Positions 53,726-61,256 of a DNA stretch of 64,000 nucleotides are shown here, in pieces. The notes under the pieces were generated by a model. That model saw nothing but the letters and a program-made list of their open reading frames with translations, searched no databases and was not told the origin of the DNA. The stretch comes from DATIXJ01 sp035518715 (GTDB taxonomy: Bacteria; Bacteroidota; Ignavibacteria; UBA10030; SZUA-254): positions 1-64,000 of the forward strand of contig DATIXJ010000031.1 of the NCBI GenBank assembly GCA_035518715.1, read 5' to 3'. The position numbers and the translations under genes are program-made. Within the stretch, counting starts at the first letter, position 1. Each line of letters begins with the position of its first letter.

Positions 53726-54871
53726 ATGATTCCAGTGCTTTACCGGGCGACAAAGTACCTCGCGGTGGTCTCGGTTGTTCTTTTGGCTTATTCAACGCTC
53801 GTTGCTCAAGGGCAGAACCGGCGCGTTCCCCCGCCTGGCGGCAGTCAGGCGGACTTCTCGGACAAACCGGTGGAGGAAGTGCGAAAAAATATACAGGTTC
53901 TGAAAGGAATGCCGGCATCTCAGCTGAATACCGTGATGAACCTTATGAGCCGCTCACTCGGAGTCGAGTGTAAATTCTGTCACTATGCCGATGGATCCGG
54001 AATCCACTTTGAGAGCGACAGCCTGTTTTCCAAGCGGACGGCACGCGAAATGATCAAGCTTGTCGGCGATCTCAACGACAGGTATTTTCACGGACGACAT
54101 GAGGTTACGTGCTTTACCTGTCACCGGAATTCCACGCAGCCGATGGCGGTTCTTCCTCTCCCGCAGGTTGCCCATGACCAGCACGAAGAGCAGGAAGGCG
54201 AAGAACACGCACTGCCCAGCGCGAGCGATGTCCTTGCACGGTACGAGCGTGCTATCGGATCTGCCGATGCCATCGGCAAGATCAAGACACGCGTGATCAA
54301 AGGAACTTCGGTAAATGCTCGGGGCGAAGCGAATATTGAAATCGTGCAAAAAGCTCCCGACAAGTACGCGGTTTCCGTGACCATGAACAACGGCAACGTC
54401 AGCAGCCGCGGATTCGACGGCACGACCGGATGGATGAAAAATAATCGCGGATCACGCATTCTTCCCGCAAGCGAAGGAAAAGGGATGGAACGGGAAGCGG
54501 CAATGTTTCCGATCGAACATCTGCGCTCGATGGCGGGCGCGATGCGCATTGTCGGTGTTGATACGGCAGATGGTAAGGCCTCCTATATTGTGATCGCACG
54601 GCCGGATGAACATACCCGTGAGCGGTACTATATCGATACGGCATCGGGACTTCTCCTGCGTCGGGTTATCATGAACGAAACCGTGCTGGGTTTTGTCCCG
54701 GAGCAGGCGGATTACAGCGACTACCGCGAAGTTGATGGTGTCAAAATTCCGTTTCTTATCAGCACATCCACCATTGAGCCCGAAGCCAGCACGGTGCGGA
54801 AGATTACATCAGTGGAACAGAACGTCCCGGTGGACGATGACAAATTTTCTCTCCCGAAAGGACAGGACTAA
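53726..54871 (+). CDS. Dihaem cytochrome c, reaction-centre-subunit-like, with C-terminal outer domain
   Basis: 381 residues. A signal peptide (LAVVSVVLLAYSTLVAQG) leads to a CytoC_RC-type domain with two haem motifs, CKFCH at residues 82-86 and CFTCH at 129-133. VLKGMPASQLNTVMNLMSRS and YFHGRHEVTCFTCHRNSTQP are typical of this family. Axial ligands are probably a Met/His set, not fully assignable. The C-terminal part (about 165-381) is beta-rich with VLARYERAIGSADAIGKIKT and the FDGTTGWMKN motif, as in lipoprotein-sorting-like domains. Such proteins occur in non-phototrophs of Acidobacteriota and related phyla. A periplasmic electron-transfer role is expected; the Rieske-like gene follows by 66 bases. 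Confidence 0.86.
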   Translation: MIPVLYRATKYLAVVSVVLLAYSTLVAQGQNRRVPPPGGSQADFSDKPVEEVRKNIQVLKGMPASQLNTVMNLMSRSLGVECKFCHYADGSGIHFESDSLFSKRTAREMIKLVGDLNDRYFHGRHEVTCFTCHRNSTQPMAVLPLPQVAHDQHEEQEGEEHALPSASDVLARYERAIGSADAIGKIKTRVIKGTSVNARGEANIEIVQKAPDKYAVSVTMNNGNVSSRGFDGTTGWMKNNRGSRILPASEGKGMEREAAMFPIEHLRSMAGAMRIVGVDTADGKASYIVIARPDEHTRERYYIDTASGLLLRRVIMNETVLGFVPEQADYSDYREVDGVKIPFLISTSTIEPEASTVRKITSVEQNVPVDDDKFSLPKGQD

Positions 54872-54937
54872 TTCCGTGATGAACGTTGCCGTGGCGGCAG
54901 AACTGGTCCGTCACGGCAGTCCATCCTGGAGATCGGT

Positions 54938-55417
54938 ATGAAGGAATCCGGTTTTACACGCCGGAGGTTTCTGCTGAGAACGTCGGTCCTCGCTGCATCT
55001 GCAGCATTTGGCGGAATCCTGATTCGTTCGCTCGATGGATGCAAGAGTCAGGATAACCCGACATTTCCCAACGGGGGTAATCTCCAGGCAGTCGATGCAG
55101 CCCTGGACGGGGGGAAAGCCGTCGTCACGATCGACAGCTACTCTCCGCTCGTCGGTGTCGGTTCTGCGGCCATCGTTGATTTTCCCGGCGGGTCACTCCT
55201 CCTGGCGCGTGCCTCCCAGTCCACATTCGATGCCGTGAGCGCCACCTGTACGTACCAGGCATGTATGATCAATCAATTTTCCAACCAGCTCTATACCTGC
55301 CCCTGCTGCGGATCTCAGTTCAGCATTCTCGGCGTGGTAAAGAAGGGGCCTGCGACGAGCGTTCTCCGGCAGTATCCGACAACTTTCGACGGATACCTCG
55401 TTACAATCAGCATCTGA
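54938..55417 (+). CDS. Rieske-fold protein with substituted His ligands
   Basis: 159 residues. A twin-arginine signal (FTRRRFLLRTSVLAASAA) is followed by a beta-rich Rieske-type domain. The two cluster loops are C104-T-Y106-Q-A-C109 and C121-P-C123-C124-G-S126. In canonical Rieske proteins these read CTHxGC and CPCHGS, so all four Cys are kept while both His ligands are replaced, by Tyr and by Cys. Either the protein binds a differently ligated 2Fe-2S cluster with altered potential, or it has lost the cluster. The codons are TAC and TGC in the raw sequence. It is beside the dihaem cytochrome gene. Confidence 0.82.
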   Translation: MKESGFTRRRFLLRTSVLAASAAFGGILIRSLDGCKSQDNPTFPNGGNLQAVDAALDGGKAVVTIDSYSPLVGVGSAAIVDFPGGSLLLARASQSTFDAVSATCTYQACMINQFSNQLYTCPCCGSQFSILGVVKKGPATSVLRQYPTTFDGYLVTISI

Positions 55418-55507
55418 CGAAGTATTCATTTCCGGGAACTCCAATCTCCGGGAAACAAATTCCACCACCTTTCCGTATCAGAAGTATTCATTCTTCATTC
55501 TCTTCAC

Positions 55508-56359
55508 ATGCTTGAATTGCAGGATGTCACAAAACGATTCCGGAACGGTGTTACGGCCGTTTCCGGATTTTCACTGACTCTCCGGAACGGCGTGCTGGGG
55601 CTCCTCGGTCCCAACGGCGCGGGGAAAACAACGCTCATGCAGATGATCGCTACGGTGCTGACTCCGACCTCCGGGAGGATTCTCTTTCGGGGCGAAGAAA
55701 TCGGTCGTCACCCGGATGTTCTCCGTCGGCGGCTCGGCTATCTGCCCCAGGATTTCGGTGTTTACGAGAACCTTACAGCGGTGGAATTTCTCACATACTT
55801 CGCCGCGCTGAAAGGTGTGACGAACCGCGGCAAGATCAGAGAGATGCTCGAGCTGGTAAATCTCCATGGGGAGGCGAACCGTCTCGTAGGATCATTTTCC
55901 GGGGGAATGCGTCAGCGTCTTGGTATTGCCCAGGCGCTGGTCAACGATCCCGACCTTGTCATCGTGGATGAACCCACGGCGGGACTGGATCCGGAGGAAC
56001 GGGTAAGGTTCCGGAACGTGCTCTCCGAGATCGGAGCGGGAAAAATGGTCATTCTCTCCACCCATATTGTCACCGACGTCGAAGCAATTGCCACGCAGAT
56101 CGCGGTCATGCACCACGGAAAGCTGCTTCAGTGTCTGATGCCGGAACAACTTATCGCTTTGGCAAGGGGAAAAGTCTGGCAGGCGGTTCTCGAGCCGGAG
56201 GAATTCGAGACCTGCCGTTCCCGGTTCAGGATTTCAAAGGTTACAAGGGAGACCGATGGGGTACATGTCAGAATAGTTCACGAAGAACGTCCCGTGCAGG
56301 GTGGAATGCCCGTGGAGCCGGAGCTGGAAGAGGCATTCATTTCCGCAATTCATGGATAA
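55508..56359 (+). CDS. ABC transporter ATP-binding protein
   Basis: 283 residues. Walker A LLGPNGAGKTTLMQ (near residue 36), Q-loop GYLPQDFGVYENL, signature SFSGGMRQRLGIAQAL, Walker B DLVIVDEPTAGLDP and a switch His in ILSTHIVTDVEAI are all present. A C-terminal accessory part (about 225-283) ends the protein. It energises an ABC-2 type exporter together with the next gene, whose ATG overlaps this stop by 8 bases. The substrate is unknown. It follows the Rieske-like gene by 90 bases, which lack an obvious terminator. Confidence 0.93.
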   Translation: MLELQDVTKRFRNGVTAVSGFSLTLRNGVLGLLGPNGAGKTTLMQMIATVLTPTSGRILFRGEEIGRHPDVLRRRLGYLPQDFGVYENLTAVEFLTYFAALKGVTNRGKIREMLELVNLHGEANRLVGSFSGGMRQRLGIAQALVNDPDLVIVDEPTAGLDPEERVRFRNVLSEIGAGKMVILSTHIVTDVEAIATQIAVMHHGKLLQCLMPEQLIALARGKVWQAVLEPEEFETCRSRFRISKVTRETDGVHVRIVHEERPVQGGMPVEPELEEAFISAIHG

Positions 56360-57929
56360 TTTGGTCATGGGTGAAACATTTCGGCCCATCAGAACTATTG
56401 GTTGGATGGAATTCCGCATGCGGATGCGAAGGAACACGACGGTGGCGATGCTCCTCATCGTTGGGGCGATCGTCTACCTGATCATTCCCGATCTATCCAC
56501 TGGCCGCTCACTTCTCCATATCGGAAGGGGGAGGGCATTCTACAATTCCGCGGCAGTGGCTCTCGGATCGGCGATTTTCTGCAGCGCCCTGATTAGTCTG
56601 CTGGGATTCTACGTCTGCAGCAGTTCTGTACGCCGCGATCTCCTGAGCAGGACGGGATTCATCATCAGCTCGACACCAGTTCTCAACCGGGATTATATTC
56701 TCGGGAAATTCTCCGGGAACTTTTTCTATCTCGTTGTCATCGTTCTGACGTCACTTGCGAGTGCCATGGTGATGTTTCTGATCAGAGGCGAGACAACACT
56801 GGAACCGTCGGTTTTTCTCGTCACGTATGCATGGCTTGTGATTCCGTCGGCCGTCTTCACGTCGGCAGCGGCAATTTGCTTTGAGGCGGTACCGTTTCTT
56901 TCAGGACGTGTCGGAGACGTTCTGTACTTTCTGTTCTGGGGCGTTGTCATAAGTATCCCGGCAATGTCCCTCCCGACGCGTACCGGGTTCGAATGGACCG
57001 ACTGCCTCGACATTCTCGGCCTCGGGCCGCTCGTTTCACATCTCCAGGCACAATATAAGACGACATCAATTTCCATCGGGTCTTCAGAATTCGATCCGCG
57101 GGTTCCTCCGGTGGTGTTCAACGGGATACGATGGATATTTGTGGATGCCGCCGCCCGGATCTGTACTCTCGTTCTGCCCGCTCTCCTTCTGGTGGCGGCA
57201 ACATTCGGGTTTCATCGGTTCAATCCAACACGAGTTGCCTCATCACTTCGATCATCGAAATCGGGTATTTGGAGCCGGCTGAACGCTCTGCTCAAACCGG
57301 CAACGCGGATTTCCGGGACACTGATGGGAAGGGGAAATTCATTCCCGGCAGTGATTCTCAGCGATGCCGCCCTGACAGTCACACTCTCGCCACTCTTCGG
57401 CATCGCGGCAATTGTGGTGATTGTCCTTTCTCTCACCCTGGCGACTCAGGAAGTTCAATCGACCATTCTGCCGCTCATTGTGGTGATCCTTGTGATGATG
57501 CTCGCGGACATCTCCGCACGGGATGAAGCATCCGGGATGCAGGAACTTCTTTCTACCGCACCGCGGATCAGGAGAAACTATACGTTCTGGAAATTCGGAT
57601 CCGCACTTCTGCTTACACTCTGTCTGATAGCCGGACCGATTTTCCGTCTGTTTACTGAACCGCACATTGCGATTTCCATGATAACCGGCGGGATTCTCCT
57701 TGCCGGGTCTGCAGTTTCGTTCGGGATCCTCACAAGAAGCGGCAAGCTCTTCGTCGCAGTCTTCCTCCTTCTTCTCTACATCGGCCTCAACGCCCGCGAA
57801 GTCGCACTTTTCGATTTCATCGGGATCAGCGGCAGAGCGAATCCCAGCATACAGTCTGGATATACCGCGCTTTCAGCTCTGCTGTTGTTCGCAGCAGGAT
57901 TGAAGCAACGACGAAAAGCATCATCCTGA
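56352..57929 (+). CDS. ABC-2 type transporter permease
   Basis: 525 residues with about ten to twelve hydrophobic helices in two halves (for example MLLIVGAIVYLIIPDL and FGIAAIVVIVLSLTLATQEV). A conserved-looking cytoplasmic segment STPVLNRDYILGKFSGNFF, and its echo LSTAPRIRRNYTFWKFGSAL in the second half, suggest an internal duplication typical of large ABC-2 permeases. It overlaps the ATPase gene by 8 bases; an internal ATG at 56367 is also possible. Substrate unknown. A 176-base gap without gene follows, holding a hairpin at 57961-57983. Confidence 0.85.
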   Translation: MDNLVMGETFRPIRTIGWMEFRMRMRRNTTVAMLLIVGAIVYLIIPDLSTGRSLLHIGRGRAFYNSAAVALGSAIFCSALISLLGFYVCSSSVRRDLLSRTGFIISSTPVLNRDYILGKFSGNFFYLVVIVLTSLASAMVMFLIRGETTLEPSVFLVTYAWLVIPSAVFTSAAAICFEAVPFLSGRVGDVLYFLFWGVVISIPAMSLPTRTGFEWTDCLDILGLGPLVSHLQAQYKTTSISIGSSEFDPRVPPVVFNGIRWIFVDAAARICTLVLPALLLVAATFGFHRFNPTRVASSLRSSKSGIWSRLNALLKPATRISGTLMGRGNSFPAVILSDAALTVTLSPLFGIAAIVVIVLSLTLATQEVQSTILPLIVVILVMMLADISARDEASGMQELLSTAPRIRRNYTFWKFGSALLLTLCLIAGPIFRLFTEPHIAISMITGGILLAGSAVSFGILTRSGKLFVAVFLLLLYIGLNAREVALFDFIGISGRANPSIQSGYTALSALLLFAAGLKQRRKASS

Positions 57930-57960
57930 TAACACTTACAACTGGGTTGTCCCGTCGGGA

Positions 57961-57983
57961 GTTTGGGTCCAAAACACCCAAAC
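57961..57983 (+). terminator. Hairpin after the ABC transporter pair
   Basis: GTTTGGGT (57961-57968) pairs with ACCCAAAC (57976-57983) across a 7-base loop, about 30 bases after the stop codon. No T-run follows. It is the only structured element seen in the 176-base gap. Confidence 0.4.
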
Positions 57984-58104
57984 CCTCAATCAAATCGCAT
58001 TAAACCCAGCCCCCAAAAACCCGTCTAATCATCATACCCGTTGCTGTAGCAGCTCTGTTGCCACGTTATCGACGGATCACGACTGTTTTGTCATTGGGAC
58101 ACGC

Positions 58105-58953
58105 ATGATTACACGATCAGTTCTCTGCATCCTCAGTATCACCATCCTACCGATCATCATATCCGGCTGCGGAAGTACTCCCGAGCTTCAGAGCTCATGG
58201 AACAGGAATGAGATTGTCGTTGATGGCAACGGCTCTGACTGGAAATCGAATACCTATTACCTCAACGAACAGCACGTGACGGTTGGCATCAGGAACGATG
58301 ACAGCGACCTCTATGTCTGTTTGATGTCCGAAGAATCTCAGTTCCGCAGGCAGCTCATGGGGCTCGGCTTCACCATCTGGTTCCAGGCCGATGGTTCGGA
58401 TAACAAATTGGGTATTCACTATCCGATCGGATTTGCCGCTCAGGGAAGAAGCGGGCAGCCGCCTGCGGGTGATGAAAATCAGCCGGAAGGTCCTGATGAG
58501 ATGATGCAATCCGCTCTTCAGCAGCTCGAAGTTCTCGGCCCCGGCAAAGACGACCGACAGGAGTTTTCCACGCTCCAGCGGATTCCCGGCATAACCGCAA
58601 AGGTCGGGGTGGGTCAGGGAAATGTCGTGTATGAACTGAAAGTTGCTCTTCACAAGTCGACGGATTCCCCGTATGCGATTGGCGCTGAGAAAGATAAAAT
58701 AAAGCTCTCTATGGAGAGCGGAGTTCCCGGTGAACGAAGATCGGGAGGAGGATATGAGCGCGGGGGGAATGAGGGTGGCGAACCTCCGGAAGGCGGTGGT
58801 GGAGGCGGTGGCTTCCGTGGTGGAGGGCGTCGCGGCGGTGGCATGGGCCGTGGCGGCGGGGGAAGATCCCAGGGAAGCGAACGTCCCCAGCAGTTCAAGT
58901 TCGAAGCAACTATTCGTCTCGCAACATCGTCGACGGCTTCCGAAATCAAATAA
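58105..58953 (+). CDS. Lipoprotein with Gly/Arg-rich C-terminal tail
   Basis: 282 residues. A lipoprotein signal with lipobox ISGC (Cys22) is followed by a beta-rich domain. EIVVDGNGSDWKSNTYYL and YVCLMSEESQF recall CBM9/DOMON-like sandwich domains of exported proteins, a weak match. Residues about 205-260 form a low-complexity tail rich in Gly, Arg and Glu (GGGGGFRGGGRRGGGMGRG), unlike its neighbours. The final 20 residues are ordinary. Function is unknown; a surface-exposed or envelope-binding role is plausible. It precedes a glycosyltransferase gene by 42 bases. Confidence 0.7.
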   Translation: MITRSVLCILSITILPIIISGCGSTPELQSSWNRNEIVVDGNGSDWKSNTYYLNEQHVTVGIRNDDSDLYVCLMSEESQFRRQLMGLGFTIWFQADGSDNKLGIHYPIGFAAQGRSGQPPAGDENQPEGPDEMMQSALQQLEVLGPGKDDRQEFSTLQRIPGITAKVGVGQGNVVYELKVALHKSTDSPYAIGAEKDKIKLSMESGVPGERRSGGGYERGGNEGGEPPEGGGGGGGFRGGGRRGGGMGRGGGGRSQGSERPQQFKFEATIRLATSSTASEIK

Positions 58954-58995
58954 TGTGAGAGCGATGATACAGTGCAGATGGTCCGCGAGCATCGG

Positions 58996-60195
58996 ATGAA
59001 TGTTCTCTTTGTAAACTCCAATCGGGAATGGGGCGGAGGCGAGGTCTGGCTCACCGCTATCGCAGGAGGACTGTCAGATCGCGGGCACAATATTACCGTC
59101 GTCTGTCGCCCCGGATCGGCATTGTACCGGCGACTCGAGGGGAAAGATCACGCAGTGATCCCGCTTCGATTATCCGGTGATTTCAATCCTGCCACGATGT
59201 ATCGTCTGTATCGTCTCCTCCATGATCATGAGATCGATCTCGTCTGTGTCCACACTGAAAAGGAACTTCGCATAGCCGGAACGGCGGGAGCTTTTGCGCG
59301 CGTTCCCGTTGTCGTGAGCCAGGATGTTGATGTTGCGGTGAAGGATTCATTTCTCAACCGTCTATATTATGGGAAAGTCGCTGAAGCAGTGATGGTCAAC
59401 TCGCATGCAACCCGCAATACACTCTTATCGGCAGCTCCATGGCTGCAGACCAGGCGCATTCACGTCGTCTGGAAAGGGCTCGATCTTCCTGTCTATGAAT
59501 CGGCCGAGAGATCGGCGATACGCCAAAAGCTCGGTATTGCGGATGAGGATTGTGTCGCTGGATTTACCGGCCGGCTTGATGAGCAGAAGGGAATCCCGAC
59601 GCTTCTCGATGCAGCCCGGCTTGCCGTAACGGCCAATCCCCGGCTCCGGCTGCTCATTGCCGGAGAGGGGAATCTTCATGAGTTCATACGGAGTTTTATC
59701 GAACAGCATGCGCTCGAACGCAACATCTTCATGACAGGATTTGTGGAAAATATTCCCTCCTTCCTGAAGGCCGTGGACTTCGTGGTGGTTCCTTCATATT
59801 GGGAAGGATTCTGCTATTCGGCTCTTGAAGCAATGGCCGCAGGGAAAATGGTTATTGGATCGAATACCAGCAGTATTCCCGAACTCGTTGTCCACAACAG
59901 CACCGGGATTCTTGTCCCTCCGCGGTCTGCGGAAGATCTGGCGGGGGCAATGATCTCGGCCTCCTTGGAATCTGAACTTCGTCAGGAAATGGGACTTCAG
60001 GGGCGCAGTCGCGCACAACGATTGTTCCCCCTGCACCTCATGTATGACAGAACCGAGGAATTTTTCTTTGCCGCTCTTGCCAAATTCTCCCATCGCGAGC
60101 GTCGAACACGAACCGGTAATTCAAAAAGTACACCATACGAATCGATCCCGCTGCCGGAAATGGTCAAAAATGACCGGCTTCATATCACCCCGTAA
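58996..60195 (+). CDS. GT4 family glycosyltransferase
   Basis: 399 residues of the GT-B fold. The N-terminus reads MNVLFVNSNREWGGGEVWLT with the glycine-rich acceptor loop. The C-terminal donor-binding half has VAGFTGRLDEQKGIPTLLDA, the LLIAGEGN strand and the E-x7-E motif in PSYWEGFCYSALEAMAAGK, followed by SNTSSIPELV. It transfers a sugar from an activated donor to a lipid or saccharide acceptor at the cytoplasmic face. Donor and acceptor are unknown. The frame start at 58972 is rejected in favour of the ATG at 58996, where the family N-terminus begins. A terminator-like hairpin follows. Confidence 0.9.
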   Translation: MNVLFVNSNREWGGGEVWLTAIAGGLSDRGHNITVVCRPGSALYRRLEGKDHAVIPLRLSGDFNPATMYRLYRLLHDHEIDLVCVHTEKELRIAGTAGAFARVPVVVSQDVDVAVKDSFLNRLYYGKVAEAVMVNSHATRNTLLSAAPWLQTRRIHVVWKGLDLPVYESAERSAIRQKLGIADEDCVAGFTGRLDEQKGIPTLLDAARLAVTANPRLRLLIAGEGNLHEFIRSFIEQHALERNIFMTGFVENIPSFLKAVDFVVVPSYWEGFCYSALEAMAAGKMVIGSNTSSIPELVVHNSTGILVPPRSAEDLAGAMISASLESELRQEMGLQGRSRAQRLFPLHLMYDRTEEFFFAALAKFSHRERRTRTGNSKSTPYESIPLPEMVKNDRLHITP

Positions 60196-60211
60196 TACCC
60201 TCCGCTGAATC

Positions 60212-60227
60212 GCCGAAGTGATTCGGC
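60212..60227 (+). terminator. Terminator after the GT4 gene
   Basis: GCCGAA (60212-60217) and TTCGGC (60222-60227) pair around a GTGA (GNRA-type) tetraloop, followed by TTT. It lies 16 bases after the stop codon at 60195. Confidence 0.55.
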
Positions 60228-60322
60228 TTTCCGTTGCTCTTCATCACAACCTCAACTCAAGCTCGTTCTCCGTTCATCGTCAAAACTCGCAAAGCACTAC
60301 TCATTAGCCCCATCAATTCTTC

Positions 60323-60339
60323 TTTATAAGAATTTTATA
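60323..60339 (+). promoter_or_regulatory. Candidate KdpE-type operator upstream of kdp
   Basis: TTTATA (60323-60328), five bases, TTTATA (60334-60339): a direct repeat with 11-base period. From memory, the E. coli KdpE site upstream of kdpFABC has TTTATA-N5-TTTACA. An overlapping 7-bp inverted repeat AATTCTT/AAGAATT spans 60315-60334. Relative to the candidate promoter at 60362-60390 the repeat is about 58-74 bases upstream of the start, similar to the E. coli layout. No kdpD or kdpE gene is in the window. Confidence 0.35.
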
Positions 60340-60361
60340 TCTCCTGCCGCTCTTTTAATGG

Positions 60362-60390
60362 TTTGTTGATTGTTTCCCGCCTTCTAATCG
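60362..60390 (+). promoter_or_regulatory. Weak candidate promoter of the kdp operon
   Basis: TTTGTT (60362-60367), 17 bases, TAATCG (60385-60390). Weak hexamers would fit a promoter that needs an activator such as KdpE. The Bacteroidota-like CATATTTG at 60393-60400 is an alternative -7 element. The rest of the 274-base gap holds no gene. Confidence 0.25.
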
Positions 60391-60469
60391 TTCATATTTG
60401 CACAGCTTCGAAACGATAAAGAACCGAGTTTGCAGGTTGCAAACGCGCTTTCAGGAAGAGGATCGAGAG

Positions 60470-61060
60470 ATGCTGCTGAATCAAATTCGAATTTCAATAC
60501 TCATGGTGATTGTGTTCACCATTCTCACGGGGATTCTGTATCCGGTGGCGGTGACCGGAATTTCCCATCTCATGTTTCCTTCGAAATCCGAAGGGAGCAT
60601 GATCAAAGACCATGAGAAGGTTCTCGGGTCAGAGTTGATCGGTCAGCCCTTCAGTGATCCGAAATATTTCTGGAGCCGTCTCTCTGCAACTTCACCGTAT
60701 CCGTACAATGCTGCCGCATCAACCGGATCGAACTACGGTCCATTGAACCCGGCGCTGCTCGATGCCGTTAAGGGAAGGATAAAAGATTTGAAATCCGCGG
60801 ATTCCGAAAACACACATCCCATTCCCGTAGATCTCGTTACAGCATCCGGAAGCGGGCTCGATCCGCACATCAGCATCGCCGCGGCCCTCTATCAGCTGCC
60901 GCGTGTGGCGAAAGCCAGAAATATGAAGGAAGATCAGGTTCGTGCACTGGTTGAAAAATTTACCGAAGGCCGACAGCTGGGATTCCTTGGCGAGCCGCGG
61001 GTTAATGTATTAGAGCTCAATCTCGCACTCGACGGACATATCGACATTACGGAGAACTGA
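60470..61060 (+). CDS. kdpC: Potassium-transporting ATPase KdpC subunit
   Basis: 196 residues. One N-terminal membrane helix (IRISILMVIVFTILTGILYP) carries the KdpC hallmark GILYPVAVTGI. The periplasmic domain has ELIGQPFSDPKYFWSRLSAT, ASTGSNYGPLNPALLDAV, DLVTASGSGLDPHISIAAAL and GEPRVNVLELN, all typical. KdpC binds the KdpA-KdpB complex and supports K+ affinity in the inner membrane. Here it is the first gene of the operon, not the last. Its TGA overlaps the ATG of the small ORF by one base. The ATG at 60470 has GAGAG just upstream. Confidence 0.95.
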   Translation: MLLNQIRISILMVIVFTILTGILYPVAVTGISHLMFPSKSEGSMIKDHEKVLGSELIGQPFSDPKYFWSRLSATSPYPYNAAASTGSNYGPLNPALLDAVKGRIKDLKSADSENTHPIPVDLVTASGSGLDPHISIAAALYQLPRVAKARNMKEDQVRALVEKFTEGRQLGFLGEPRVNVLELNLALDGHIDITEN

Positions 61061-61167
61061 TGGACGCTCTCTACATAGGAATTACGGTGGTGTTCTTCCT
61101 GCTCAGCTGGGGGCTTATGAAAGGATGTGAAGTTCTCGGCAAAGACAAAAGGGGGGAGAAGTCATGA
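61060..61167 (+). CDS. Small single-helix membrane protein between kdpC and kdpF
   Basis: A 35-residue reading frame. It starts at an ATG sharing one base with the kdpC stop (TGATG) and ends in a TGA overlapping the kdpF ATG by 4 bases. The peptide is one membrane helix (LYIGITVVFFLLSWGLMKGC) with a charged Lys-rich C-terminus. The precise fit between two overlapping genes, with a hydrophobic product, argues that it is translated. I recall similar unnamed small proteins beside kdpF in other phyla, but cannot verify this here. A role as an extra Kdp-complex peptide is inference. Confidence 0.68.
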   Translation: MDALYIGITVVFFLLSWGLMKGCEVLGKDKRGEKS

Positions 61168-61256
61168 GCTGGCTCTATATCATCTCAGGTCTGATCGCTG
61201 CCGGTCTCCTCATCTATCTTTTTGTGGCGCTGTTGCGGCCGGAGAAATTTGAATGA
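61164..61256 (+). CDS. kdpF: KdpF small subunit
   Basis: 30 residues, too short for ordinary gene callers: a single membrane helix followed by LLRPEKFE. The ending -Y-L-F-V-A-L-L-R-P-E-K-F is the KdpF hallmark (YxxxALLxPExF). KdpF is a lipid-like stabiliser of the KdpABC pump. The ATG overlaps the preceding small ORF and the stop overlaps the kdpA ATG, both by 4 bases (ATGA), so translation should be tightly coupled. Confidence 0.88.
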   Translation: MSWLYIISGLIAAGLLIYLFVALLRPEKFE

